Under the pieces are notes generated by a model. The model made no database searches. It had not been told where the DNA came from and saw nothing but the letters and a program-made list of their open reading frames with translations. From OM182 bacterium MED-G24 (GTDB taxonomy: Bacteria > Pseudomonadota > Gammaproteobacteria > Pseudomonadales > Azotimanducaceae): 64,000 nucleotides of DNA. How positions within the stretch are numbered: position 1 is the first letter of the stretch; each line of letters starts with the position of its first letter. The position numbers were made by a program, and so were the translations under genes. Location: NCBI GenBank assembly GCA_002457275.1, contig NTKD01000001.1, positions 56,697 through 120,696 of the forward strand. Direction: 5' to 3'. Below are positions 27,123-36,232 of the stretch, piece by piece.

Positions 27123-28829
27123 ATGGGTTTTGTTGAAGACGACAAGAAAAAGCCGGATATACACGTCAACCTTAGAACAGTGTTGAGCGACCTTGTGTCC
27201 GATGGCCGCGTGAATCCTGACGACGCGGACCATATGAGTCTGAAGATTCGGCCATCCCCTCGAGCTGATCGTAGAAGAAGCATACGCGGATCACCAGGAC
27301 CCTGAAAAAGTGCTCGACCTCGAAGCTTTGACTCACTGGCTGGCTGGCGGGTCGGGCCCACCAACCCTATAAACGAATCGATCCTCTCAAAATCGAGCCG
27401 CAGGAAGTGATCCGAGTCATGTCGCATGAGTACGCCAAACGGCATCAGATTCTTGTGCTCGAGGTTCTGGAAGATGAGATCGTTATTGCCGGCGCACAGC
27501 CCTGGGTCTCGAGTTGGGAATCGACCATCCAGCAGTCCCAGCCAGGCAAAGTCATCACGAGGATGATTGCCAACCCCGCGGACATTCGTCGCTATACCAC
27601 TGAGTTCTATCAGATGGCGAAGCATGTCAACCAGGCGTCGGCCAAGGGTCTTGCAACCAGTGCGTTGTCCAATCTTGAGCAGATGCTGGAACCCGGCCAG
27701 CTTGAATCGATGGAGGCAAATGACGCACATGTTGTGAACATCGTTGACATGATCCTGAACTATGCATTTTCACAACGAGCCAGCGATATCTACCTTGAGC
27801 CGAGACGGGACCGCGGTAACGAGTCGGTTGACGTCACTGAGTCGCATGGATGTTGCCGAGAAGAGAAGGCCTCAGGACGGCCGCCTCAAGACTTCTTCTG
27901 ATGGTCGTGAGGTCGAGTTGCGATTGTCGACGCTCCCAACCGCCTTTGGCGAAAAGATGGCGCTCAGGATTTTTGATCCGAATATTCTTCTCAAGCTCTT
28001 CGTGGAGCTGGGACTGGCGGATGACGATTTTGAGCGTTGGAAAACGATGATCGAAAAACCGAGTGGTATCGTGCTGGTGACTGGTCCTACGGGGTCCGGG
28101 AAAACCACCACGCTGTAAACCAGCCTCAAGCAACTGGCGACGGCCGAGGTGAATGTCTGCACGATTGAAGACCCATTGAGATAGTTGAACCGAGTTTCAA
28201 CCAGATGCAGGTGCAGCAGAACATTGATCTCAATTTCGCCGATGGGGTGCGCGCATTACTTCGGCAGGACCCTGACATCATCATGGCGGGTGAGTTTCGT
28301 AATATCGAGACAGCAGATGGCGATCTAGGCGGCGCTCGCTGGTCACTTGGCCATCTCAACACTTCATACCAATGACGCACCATCAGCGATCACCCGGCTT
28401 CTGGAACTGGGCGTCGCACCCTACCTGATCAAGGCGGCGCTGCTTGGCGTGATGGCGCAGCGTCTGGTAAGGACTTTATGGCCGCATTGTGCAAGCAAGC
28501 GGCCTTCTGACAAGGATGGATGGAAGATGCTGACGACGCGCTGGAAACGCTGCATGGCACAGCCGCCTGCAGAGATGTCTTTCCCGGCAGTTTGTCTTGA
28601 GTACCGGGAAACTGGCTACATGGGTCGAGAGGAGATCTATGAGGTGCTGCCGGTCACGGATGCGATCAAGAATTGGATCACTCCCAACGCGGAAATCGGC
28701 AAGCTCCGGCTTGCGGCCATGAAGGAAGGGATGAAAACCCAGCGGTTCTCGGGTGCACTGAAGGTTGCGGAAGGTCGTACCACGATTGAGGAAGTCGTTC
28801 GGGTTGCGCCGATCACGAATCATGAATAG
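27123..28829 (+). pseudogene. Decayed GspE/PilB-type secretion ATPase
   Basis: The stretch reads as one type II secretion / type IV pilus ATPase broken many times. In order: MGFVEDDKKKPDIHVNLRT (27123), then in another frame HPLELIVEEAYADHQDPEKVLDLEAL, then YKRIDPLKIEPQEVIRVMSHEYAKRHQILVLEV (to about 27815), then SRLTSLSRMDVAEKRRPQDGRLK and the Walker A GPTGSGKTTTL followed at once by an in-frame TAA (28116-28118, where Tyr is usual), then VEPSFNQMQVQQNIDL, RQDPDIIMAGEFRN (Walker B region), and lastly [20 protein letters not shown] to a C-terminus near 28829. I count at least five frameshifts, one nonsense codon and a loss of about 25 residues near 27815. From memory, PA5210 near argE in Pseudomonas is the intact counterpart. 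Confidence 0.92.
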
Positions 28830-28837
28830 TGCGCCTC

Positions 28838-28851
28838 TGCGCAATTGCGCA
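28838..28851. other. 14-bp perfect palindrome upstream of ilvE
   Basis: TGCGCAATTGCGCA is a perfect palindrome in the 78-bp gap between the ATPase remnant and ilvE, centred about 63 bp before the ilvE ATG. It could be an operator or chance; no other copy was noticed in the window. Confidence 0.25.
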
Positions 28852-28907
28852 ACGCTCGATCTGCAACTTATGTAGAATAGGCGGTTTGGTAATTTCGGTG
28901 GTTGGCT

Positions 28908-29831
28908 ATGTCACTGGCTGATAGAGACGGGGTAATATGGCTCGATGGTGAGTTGGTGCCATGGCGTGAAGCACGTGTCCATGTGTTGACCCATACGTTT
29001 CACTATGGGCTTGGCGTGTTTGAAGGCGTGCGCGCATACGCGACCGATCGCGGCCCTCTTATTTTTCGTTTGTACGAACATACGGACCGACTGTTTCGTT
29101 CCGCGCATATTCTTGGTTTCCCGATGCCTTTTGAAAAAGAGGACCTGAACGAGGCTCAGCGTACGGTCGTCCGGGAGAATAATCTGAGTGAAGCCTATAT
29201 CCGGCCGATGTGTTTTTATGGTTCGGAAGAGATGGGGCTGAGAGCCGAGAATCTGAAGCCGCACAGCATGATTGCTGCCTGGGAATGGCCAAACTATCTG
29301 ACGCCGGAAGCGCGAGTACAGGGTATCAAGGTGCGGACATCTTCCTATACACGACATCATGTTAATATCACCATGTGCAAAGCTAAAGCCAACGGTAACT
29401 ACATCAATTCGATTCTCGCGTTGCGCGAGGCCCAAGAGGCGGGTGCCGATGAGGCCATGTTGCTGGACAACGAGGGATACGTGGCTGAGGGTTCTGGTGA
29501 GAATATTTTTCTGGTGGAAAACGGAGAGATCGTCACACCGGAGCTGACATCGTGCCTGGAGGGGATTACGCGCGACTCTGTAATTACGTTGGCGAAGGAT
29601 CTTGGGTACAAGGTCACTGAACGCCGCATTACAAGAGACGAGGTCTACGTGGCGGACGAAGCTTTTTTCACAGGAACTGCCGCAGAAGTCTTGCCAATTT
29701 CGGAAGTGGATAGCCGGGTCATTGGAGAAGGTGGCCGGGGACCTGTCACGGAACAACTACAAACGATCTATTTCGACCAGGTCATGGGTAAGCGAAGTAC
29801 CTACCCTGAGTGGAATACCCAGGTCAGCTGA
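28908..29831 (+). CDS. ilvE: Branched-chain-amino-acid aminotransferase
   Basis: IlvE is the PLP transaminase that makes leucine, isoleucine and valine from their 2-oxoacids. The 307-residue product equals the Pseudomonas length. Features are WLDGELVPWREARVHVLTHTFHYG, FEGVRAY, the PLP-lysine region MCKAKANGNYINSILAL, DEAMLLDNEGYVAEGSGEN and EAFFTGTAAEV. Translation is set at ATG 28908; a TTG at 28902 is in frame. It begins the cluster that continues into waaF 12 bp downstream, an ilvE-waaF adjacency also remembered from Pseudomonas. Confidence 0.97.
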   Translation: MSLADRDGVIWLDGELVPWREARVHVLTHTFHYGLGVFEGVRAYATDRGPLIFRLYEHTDRLFRSAHILGFPMPFEKEDLNEAQRTVVRENNLSEAYIRPMCFYGSEEMGLRAENLKPHSMIAAWEWPNYLTPEARVQGIKVRTSSYTRHHVNITMCKAKANGNYINSILALREAQEAGADEAMLLDNEGYVAEGSGENIFLVENGEIVTPELTSCLEGITRDSVITLAKDLGYKVTERRITRDEVYVADEAFFTGTAAEVLPISEVDSRVIGEGGRGPVTEQLQTIYFDQVMGKRSTYPEWNTQVS

Positions 29832-29843
29832 CACATTGAGGTG

Positions 29844-30920
29844 ATGGTTTCACCGCAATCAATGCATGATAACGCGCCAGCCGGCATTCTTGTCGTCGGG
29901 CCTGCGTGGGTTGGCGATATGGTCATGTCCCAGGTGCTCTACAAGCGTCTGCGCCATCGTTTTCCAGACAGACCGATCGACGTCCTGTTGCCAAAATCCA
30001 CTTTGCCCCTGGTCAGTCGCATGTCCGAGGTCTCTCGTGGTGTATTGCTGGACGTTGAGCATGGAGAGTTAAGGCTGTCCTATCGGTATGGCCTGGGACG
30101 TCGCCTGGCTGAAAACGGTTACCGGGACGCGATTGTACTGCCTGGTTCCCTAAAATCGGCATTGCTGCCTGCGTTTGCAGGGATTCCTCGTCGTACGGGT
30201 TTTCTCGGAGAGTACCGGTACTTTCTGCTCAATGATGTCCGGTTTCTGAATAAGAAGCAGTTGCCTCGGATGATTGACCGGTTTGCTGCCCTGGCGGACC
30301 CACCCGACGCGCCTTTGAAGGAGAGTAGCGCCGATGACTATTTTCCTGAACTGATGACGGATGCAGATAATCAGGCGGAGCTCTTGTCCCGATGGTCTAT
30401 TCCCACCGACAGGCCCCTGCTCTCTCTTTGTCCTGGTGCTGAATTCGGGGAAGCCAAGCGCTGGCCTTCTTCGCATTTTGCGGAAATCGCACGGCGAGCT
30501 TGCGAAGAAGGTGCTGGCGTTCTTATTCTGGGTGGACCGGGTGATGTCGGAATTGCTGAGACGGTAGTGGCGGAATTTGGTCATCATCCGTCGCTGATCA
30601 ATCTGGCGGGAGAAACCAGCCTGCTTGATGTCATCGATATTCTCGCGTTCTGTACGGGGGCTGTGTGCAATGATTCGGGTCTGATGCACATTGCAGCGGC
30701 GGTGGGTACCCCACTGGTCGCAGTCTATGGGTCTACAACGCCAGAATTTACGCCACCACTGTCGGTCAGTTGGAAATCCGAGATCATTGCCCGTGACATG
30801 CCGTGTCGCCCCTGTTTCAAGAGAACCTGCCCATTGGAGCATCTAAAGTGCTTGAGGGACCTGACGCCGGACCAGGTTTGGCCGTTTGTCTTCGAACATC
30901 TGCAAGCGGGCGATCGTTGA
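29844..30920 (+). CDS. waaF: ADP-heptose:LPS heptosyltransferase II
   Basis: WaaF adds the second heptose to the inner core of lipopolysaccharide at the cytoplasmic face of the inner membrane. The GT9 protein has the N-terminal ILVVGPAWVGDMVMSQVLYKRL, then LPGSLKSALLPAFAGIPRRTGFLGEYR, LCPGAEFGEAKRWP and CNDSGLMHIAAA, matching E. coli WaaF throughout. The start may be GTG 29841, ATG 29844 or ATG 29862; the last matches the E. coli N-terminus most closely. The C-terminus CRPCFKRTCPLEHLKCL is cysteine-rich. The stop overlaps the TTG of waaC. Confidence 0.96.
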   Translation: MVSPQSMHDNAPAGILVVGPAWVGDMVMSQVLYKRLRHRFPDRPIDVLLPKSTLPLVSRMSEVSRGVLLDVEHGELRLSYRYGLGRRLAENGYRDAIVLPGSLKSALLPAFAGIPRRTGFLGEYRYFLLNDVRFLNKKQLPRMIDRFAALADPPDAPLKESSADDYFPELMTDADNQAELLSRWSIPTDRPLLSLCPGAEFGEAKRWPSSHFAEIARRACEEGAGVLILGGPGDVGIAETVVAEFGHHPSLINLAGETSLLDVIDILAFCTGAVCNDSGLMHIAAAVGTPLVAVYGSTTPEFTPPLSVSWKSEIIARDMPCRPCFKRTCPLEHLKCLRDLTPDQVWPFVFEHLQAGDR

Positions 30921-31948
30921 AGGTCCTGGTCGTCAAGATGTCGTCATTAGGGGATGTCATCCATACGTTACCTGCGTTATCGGATGCGGTGAGCATGAAG
31001 GACGACGTGCGTTTTGACTGGGTGGTTGAGGAAGCCTTTGCAGCTATTCCTGAGCAACATCCGTCAGTCGAAGAGGTTATTCCTGTTGGAATTCGTCGAT
31101 GGACTCGAAAACCAACGGGTTGGGAGGGGATTCGTGACGCTTTCCGATTCGTCCGCCAACTGCGTCGAAGGGACTATGATCTGATTATTGATGCTCAGGG
31201 TCTCATCAAGAGCGCGGTGGTTTCCGGATTCGCTCGTGGGAAGGTCGCAGGACTCGACGGGGAATCGGCCCGGGAACCGATGAGTCAACGTTTCTACCAT
31301 GAGACGGTCAGTGTCGCCCGGTCAGAGCATGCGGTGACGCGAGTACGACAGTTGTTTGCAGGCACCCTAGGATATGAAGTGCCACCGGGAAATCCTGACT
31401 ACGGTCTGGGTGGGGCCCAATGTTCGTTGGGCGAAGCCACCGGCCGTATCATGTTGCTACACGGCACCACATGGGAATCCAAACACTGGCCTCGAGCGTG
31501 TTGGCGGGATCTGGCGCGTCAACTGACCGAGACGGGCTACGAGGTTGTTTTGACCTCTGGGAATGCCCGGGAGAGAGAGCGAGCAGAGTTCATTGTGCGT
31601 GACCTGCCGGAGGCACGTCTGTTACCCCAGATGCCACTGGCTGATGTGATGAGGGAGATGTCACTCTGTGACGGCGTTGTTTCTGTTGATAGTGGTCTAG
31701 GGCACCTGGCGGTGGCTATGGACATACCCGTGATCGGGATCTACGGTGCAAGCAATGCGAACTTGACGGGTATGTATGGGGGGCGTGTGATTACGCTCGC
31801 AACACGCCATCTACCCTGCGCACCCTGTCTCAGGAAGGAGTGTCAGTTCCTGTCGTTACCCAACCGAACGACCATTTTCCCGCCTTGTTACGAACAGATT
31901 ACGCCCCAGCGTGTTGCCTCAACGCTGATCGGTGTGCTCACGCGTTAG
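30917..31948 (+). CDS. waaC: ADP-heptose:LPS heptosyltransferase I
   Basis: WaaC transfers the first L-glycero-D-manno-heptose to Kdo. The 343-residue GT9 protein starts at TTG 30917, which shares TTGA with the waaF stop; this gives LKVLVVKMSSLGDVIHTLPAL, in line with E. coli WaaC. Other signatures are FDWVVEEAFAAIP, VIPVGIRRW, YDLIIDAQGLIKSA, LLHGTTWESKHWP and SVDSGLGHLAVA. A frame open upstream to 30803 runs inside waaF and is not coding. waaP follows 6 bp later. Confidence 0.96.
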   Translation: MKVLVVKMSSLGDVIHTLPALSDAVSMKDDVRFDWVVEEAFAAIPEQHPSVEEVIPVGIRRWTRKPTGWEGIRDAFRFVRQLRRRDYDLIIDAQGLIKSAVVSGFARGKVAGLDGESAREPMSQRFYHETVSVARSEHAVTRVRQLFAGTLGYEVPPGNPDYGLGGAQCSLGEATGRIMLLHGTTWESKHWPRACWRDLARQLTETGYEVVLTSGNARERERAEFIVRDLPEARLLPQMPLADVMREMSLCDGVVSVDSGLGHLAVAMDIPVIGIYGASNANLTGMYGGRVITLATRHLPCAPCLRKECQFLSLPNRTTIFPPCYEQITPQRVASTLIGVLTR

Positions 31949-31954
31949 TGTTCG

Positions 31955-32758
31955 ATGATTACGTATTACCACACAGACGATCAAGAGTTCACGGAGGCCT
32001 ATCCCGCTGGATCATTGTATTCGCTTCTGCAACACACTGAGGGCGACGTCCATCGAGAGCTGCCGTCTCGACGAACGTTCAGGTTCACGCATCAAGGCAT
32101 CAACTATTTTGCCAAGGTGCATTCTGGCGTCGGTTGGCTGGAGATGGCGAAAAACTGGGTCAGGCTGCGTCCGCCGGTACTGGGTGCAGGCGATGAGTGG
32201 AATGCGCTGAGGCGTCTGCAGGACGCGGGCCTCTCAGTACCTGCGCCGATAGCGTTGGAAGTCCACGGTTGGAACCCGGCTCGGCAGCGTTCTGTGATTG
32301 TGATGGAGGCGCTGGAAAACACGGTGACCCTGGAAGATCTTGCGAAGGAGGCGATATCGCCAAGAGATCGGCGCAGACTCGTGATCAGGCTGGCCGACTA
32401 CATTCGCAAAATGCATGCCTTGGGTGTGAACCACCGGGATCTCTACATCTGCCACTTCCATCTTGAGCACGGTGATGTGACGCGCTCGCTCCATTTGATC
32501 GACTTCCATCGCGCGCAGTGCAGAGCACATTTACCCTATCGCTGGCGCGTGAAGGACCTCGGTTCACTGTTGTTTTCTGCGCTGGACGCACGCTATACGA
32601 GGCTGGATCTGCTTTGCTTTATCCGACGATATTCGGGGTTGTCTGTAAGGGAAGCTCTGCTGCGGGATCGGTCGATGTGGCGAGGCGTTTTGAGGAGAGC
32701 CCGATGGCTGGGGGAGCGTGAGGGCGCACCGCTGCCGCTGTGGCTGACTGATGTTTGA
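31955..32758 (+). CDS. waaP: LPS core heptose(I) kinase
   Basis: WaaP phosphorylates heptose I of the inner core, which is essential for outer-membrane integrity in Pseudomonas. The 267-residue protein is a eukaryotic-like kinase fold: the ATP-binding Lys54 in YFAKVHSG, the family motif KNWVRLRPPVLGAGDEW, the catalytic loop NHRDLYICHF with Asp162, and the metal motif LIDFHRA with Asp183. Its end overlaps the next kinase gene by 8 nt. waaG, which I recall between waaC and waaP in Pseudomonas and enterics, is absent at this place. Confidence 0.95.
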   Translation: MITYYHTDDQEFTEAYPAGSLYSLLQHTEGDVHRELPSRRTFRFTHQGINYFAKVHSGVGWLEMAKNWVRLRPPVLGAGDEWNALRRLQDAGLSVPAPIALEVHGWNPARQRSVIVMEALENTVTLEDLAKEAISPRDRRRLVIRLADYIRKMHALGVNHRDLYICHFHLEHGDVTRSLHLIDFHRAQCRAHLPYRWRVKDLGSLLFSALDARYTRLDLLCFIRRYSGLSVREALLRDRSMWRGVLRRARWLGEREGAPLPLWLTDV

Positions 32759-33506
32759 TGCAGTGATGCAAAGGGGACGTTGTTGGCTGGTGCCAGATGT
32801 TACCGAGGGTGAGTCCCGCCTGTTCAGTTCGTTTGATCAGATTGCCAGTTTTCACGGCGAAACCGTCAATGCCAGCAGCATGTCGTATCTTGTTCGAGTA
32901 ACACTCGAGGGGAAATATTATTACGTCAAGGTTTACCACGTGGCAGGACGATATCTTCGTGGTTTCTACGGCAGTTCCAGAGTGGCTGCAGAATGGCAGA
33001 ACCAGCGCTACTTTGAATAACTGGACGTTCCAACGGCGAGGGTTGTGACATATGCCGAAACGAATGATCGCAGAGGCGCGATTGTCACTGCGGAGGTGGT
33101 TGGGAGCGTCGATCTTTGGACCCTTTCGCAACGATCTCCGCAGAAATTCCAAGACCGAACGTGGTGTAACGCGGTCATCGTTGAGCTCGCGAACCACACC
33201 CGATCTCTCCATGAAGCCGGGTTCGTTCACTATGATCTGAAATGGCGCAACATCCTGGTGACAGAGGTTGAACCAGAAGTTCGTATCATTGACTGCCCGT
33301 TGGGGCGTGCATTTGATAAATCGTTGCCATTTCACCGCCGTGGGGTTCTGAAGGATCTTGCGTGCTTGGATCGTGTCACACGTTTTTACCTCAGTCGCAG
33401 TCAGCGCCTTAGATTTTTCCTGCGGTATCGGGGCCACGATCATCTGACGAGGGAAGACAAACGCATTCTCCGGAGGGTACTCCGCTTCTTCGGAGGACGA
33501 CACTAG
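32751..33506 (+). pseudogene. LPS kinase (InaA/Kdo-kinase-like) interrupted by one in-frame TAA
   Basis: A single frame of 251 codons runs from ATG 32751 to the stop at 33504-33506, broken only by TAA at 33018-33020 (..YFE, stop, LDVPTARVVTYAE..). The upstream part holds the ATP-binding strand region YYYVKVYHVAGRYLRGFYG; the downstream part holds the catalytic loop HEAGFVHYDLKWRNILV and RIIDCPLG. Kinase catalysis needs both, so an ended product would be inactive. No frameshift is present and codon use is unchanged after the stop, so the lesion is recent, or is a sequence error, or is read through. It overlaps waaP by 8 nt. From memory, relatives carry InaA-family LPS kinases at this position. 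Confidence 0.85.
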
Positions 33507-33653
33507 TCGTTTGTTGAAGAATTGTTCTGGGCCACTTTTGAGGGTGTTTCAGCGCCACCCTGACGCCACTCGTACATAACTCGTTTGGGGCCCGTTATGG
33601 GCACATGCTATTCTGAGCTGCCAGGACCGTGCCCATCGGCACACAGAAGGATA

Positions 33654-35093
33654 ATGATTGAGTTAACGACACAAGATATCCGCTTGGCAGGTCGTTTATT
33701 GCCCGTACCTTTCTGCCTGGCGGGTCGTTCAGGGACAGGTCGCTGTCGGATAACCATCGAAAAGGTGCTGCGCATTCTTCCTGGCAAGCGGCTCGTGGCG
33801 CGGGCTACTGCCGAGGATGGTGTCAATATCCTCATCAAGCTGTATCTCGGCCGATCTGCCAAACGTTATGCACTTCGCGAGGTACGCGGTACCACGTTGA
33901 TTCACAACGCCTCAATTCCAACACCACGCCTGCTCTGGCAGGGTGAGACAGATACCAACACAGGTAATCTGTTGGCGTTTGAGTTTCTGGAGGATGCTGT
34001 CAGTCTGCAGACAGACTGGCAGCACACGATGTCTCGTTCGGATCATCTTGAAATCCTTCGTGAAGCGATGAGCATGTTGGCGCAAATGCATGCGAGGGGC
34101 GTCATTCAGCGAGATATCCATCTGGGAAACTTTCTGCGTGCTGGTAACCAGTTGTACATGATCGATGGTGGACATGTTGAGCCTCATAGAAATGGGCCGC
34201 TTTCGAGTGGAGATAGCATTGCTAACCTGGCTGAGTTTTTTGCACAGTTTTTCCCACGCTACGATTCGTTGATTCCCCTGGTGTTCCCCGAGTACCTCAA
34301 AGCAAGATCCCGGCAGGCCCGAGAGTCTGAACTGGCGCGACTGGATAGCGCGCTGTCGAGGTGCCGTGAAGTACGCAAGCGAGGTTACCTGCGAAAAACG
34401 CTGCGAGACTGTACCCAGTTTGAGTGTGAGACAACTTTCCGACGATTTTTGGTTTGCGTAAGAGACTCTCTGAATCGCGACATGATGGAATTGTTAGATC
34501 ACCCGGATTACTGGATGGATCGTGGAGAGGCTTTGAAGCGCGGCGGGTCGGCCACGATTGTCCGCGTACAGTTAGGTCATCATGACCTTGTCGTGAAACG
34601 CTACAACCTGAAGGGTCCCCTACACCGGCTGAAACGAGCACTCGGGCCGAGTCGTGCACGCAGGTCGTGGGTGAATGCATGGCGAATGGAGTTTCTGGGT
34701 ATACCCTCGGTGAAACCGATTGCGATGATCGAAGAGAAACTCGGCCCCTTTCGTGGCCGGGCGTATTTCGTTTCAGAATATGTGGCGGGACGAGATGCGC
34801 TTGCGACGATCAAGACCAGTCATCAACCTGATGATCAAATGGCCGCGATCTCTTCTCTGCTCCAGGATCTGTCCGATAGCCGAATCAGCCATGGTGACAT
34901 GAAGGCGACGAACTTCATGATGTCAGCGACAGGGCCGGTGATCATGGACCTGGACGCAATGCGGGAACATCGAGACGCGATCAGTTTCAGGCGGGCATTC
35001 AGACGCGACCTCAAACGGTTCATGGAGAACTGGCGAGATCGGCCGGAACTTGCGAATCAGTTTCGGGGGTTGCTGGCTGACCTGGACGCATGA
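33654..35093 (+). CDS. Double-domain LPS-kinase-like protein
   Basis: The 479-residue protein contains two kinase-like modules in tandem. Module 1 (about 35-215) has Lys62 (NILIKLYLG), the catalytic loop IQRDIHLGNF with Asp154 and Asn159, and MIDGG with Asp171. Module 2 (about 290-470) has Lys315 (DLVVKRYN), ISHGDMKATNF with Asp415 and Asn420, and IMDLDAM with Asp432. Both therefore keep the key catalytic residues. Pseudomonas LPS loci encode a comparable long InaA-family kinase (PA5006, from memory). Its target is probably a core heptose or another core sugar, by context. The ATG at 33654 follows AAGG; an earlier in-frame Met at 33585 is less likely. Confidence 0.85.
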   Translation: MIELTTQDIRLAGRLLPVPFCLAGRSGTGRCRITIEKVLRILPGKRLVARATAEDGVNILIKLYLGRSAKRYALREVRGTTLIHNASIPTPRLLWQGETDTNTGNLLAFEFLEDAVSLQTDWQHTMSRSDHLEILREAMSMLAQMHARGVIQRDIHLGNFLRAGNQLYMIDGGHVEPHRNGPLSSGDSIANLAEFFAQFFPRYDSLIPLVFPEYLKARSRQARESELARLDSALSRCREVRKRGYLRKTLRDCTQFECETTFRRFLVCVRDSLNRDMMELLDHPDYWMDRGEALKRGGSATIVRVQLGHHDLVVKRYNLKGPLHRLKRALGPSRARRSWVNAWRMEFLGIPSVKPIAMIEEKLGPFRGRAYFVSEYVAGRDALATIKTSHQPDDQMAAISSLLQDLSDSRISHGDMKATNFMMSATGPVIMDLDAMREHRDAISFRRAFRRDLKRFMENWRDRPELANQFRGLLADLDA

Positions 35094-35138
35094 TCCGGTG
35101 AGCTGTCTGGCTGACAGCGACGTCAAGACGAACCTGCC

Positions 35139-36218
35139 ATGAATGTGCTCCAGATCTGCCACGATGCCAAGGGTCCGTTTGTCGATATTTGCAAGCAGTA
35201 CGCCGGGGCATTTCCTTCTGATTCCGTCACGACAGTTTATCTCTGCGGTCCTGCTGACGACGGGGTAGCTCATGGGACTGGCGGTGATCGGGTACTCTTT
35301 TTCGAATTCGACACGGCGGCGATGCGAGGCGTCAAGTGGCGAGTGCTCACCCGTCTGGCAGCGGTCATGCGTGAAACCGATTTTGATGTTGTCATTGCGC
35401 ATCGATACAAGTGCATCTACCTGGCGGGAGTTTTGAGCTATGCGTATCGACCGCGGGCGCTCCTGGGTGTTGTCCACGAACATAATGTTCTGAAGCGTCC
35501 GACACGATCGATGTTTGTTCGATGGTGGTGCCGCCACCTGGTGTTGTTAGCCGTTTCTGACTCGGTGGCACGAAACATTCAACAATATTGTGGTGAGCTT
35601 TCAGGTCGATTATTCACCGTCTATCACGCTGTCCGCGAGGATTTGCAGGTCCGTCTGTTGAACCGGACAGACGCGCGGTCAGCGCTTGATCTGACGATGG
35701 CCGGCGAGGCGTTTGTGTGCGTAGGCCGCCTCGTTCGAAAAAAGAACCACGCATTGTTGATAGACGCGTTGCATCGGTCCAAGCTCGATATTCACCTCTC
35801 GATTATTGGCGATGGACCACTCCGGTCTTCACTCGAACAGCAGGTTGACCGTTTGGGGATGACGAAGCGTGTCGTGTTTCATGGTCACGTGAAAGAGGCA
35901 TTCCGCTATCTCAAAGCGTTTGACGGCCTGGTTCTGGCCTCAGGTGGTGAGGAAGCATTTGGAATGGCATTGCTGGAAGCCTGTGTAGCGGAGCTTCCGA
36001 TTGTTTGCAGCGACGCCGGCGGACCGGGAGAGTTGGGTATCGCTGACCTCGTTTTCGAAGCAGGTAACGCAGACGTTCTGGCCGACAGATTGGTGGAATT
36101 GACGCAGTTACAATCCCGGTCCTCGCAAGAGCGATTACAGCACTTTACGATGGACACTTTCAGCCGCAGAATGACCACTGTATTGAGCGCAGTGTCCAAA
36201 AAAGAGACCCGCGAGTGA
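35139..36218 (+). CDS. Glycosyltransferase family 4, LPS core
   Basis: The 359-residue protein has a GT-B fold pattern: an N-terminal domain with VVIAHRYKCIYLAG and LGVVHEHNVLKRPTR, and a C-terminal GT4 domain with FVCVGRLVRKKNHALLIDAL, LSIIGDGPLRSSLEQQVDRLG, VVFHGHV and the E-X7-E motif GGEEAFGMALLEACVAELP. Its place between LPS kinases and hldE suggests it adds a hexose to the inner or outer core. It could fill the role of the missing WaaG, but its N-terminal half does not obviously match WaaG; the sugar and acceptor are unknown. The stop overlaps the possible GTG start of hldE. Confidence 0.88.
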   Translation: MNVLQICHDAKGPFVDICKQYAGAFPSDSVTTVYLCGPADDGVAHGTGGDRVLFFEFDTAAMRGVKWRVLTRLAAVMRETDFDVVIAHRYKCIYLAGVLSYAYRPRALLGVVHEHNVLKRPTRSMFVRWWCRHLVLLAVSDSVARNIQQYCGELSGRLFTVYHAVREDLQVRLLNRTDARSALDLTMAGEAFVCVGRLVRKKNHALLIDALHRSKLDIHLSIIGDGPLRSSLEQQVDRLGMTKRVVFHGHVKEAFRYLKAFDGLVLASGGEEAFGMALLEACVAELPIVCSDAGGPGELGIADLVFEAGNADVLADRLVELTQLQSRSSQERLQHFTMDTFSRRMTTVLSAVSKKETRE

Positions 36219-36232
36219 GCGTGCGAGTAACC

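Noticed and set aside
33018..33020. Recoding (selenocysteine or pyrrolysine) at the kinase stop
   Set aside because: Those systems use TGA or TAG, and the codon here is TAA; no recoding structure is evident downstream.
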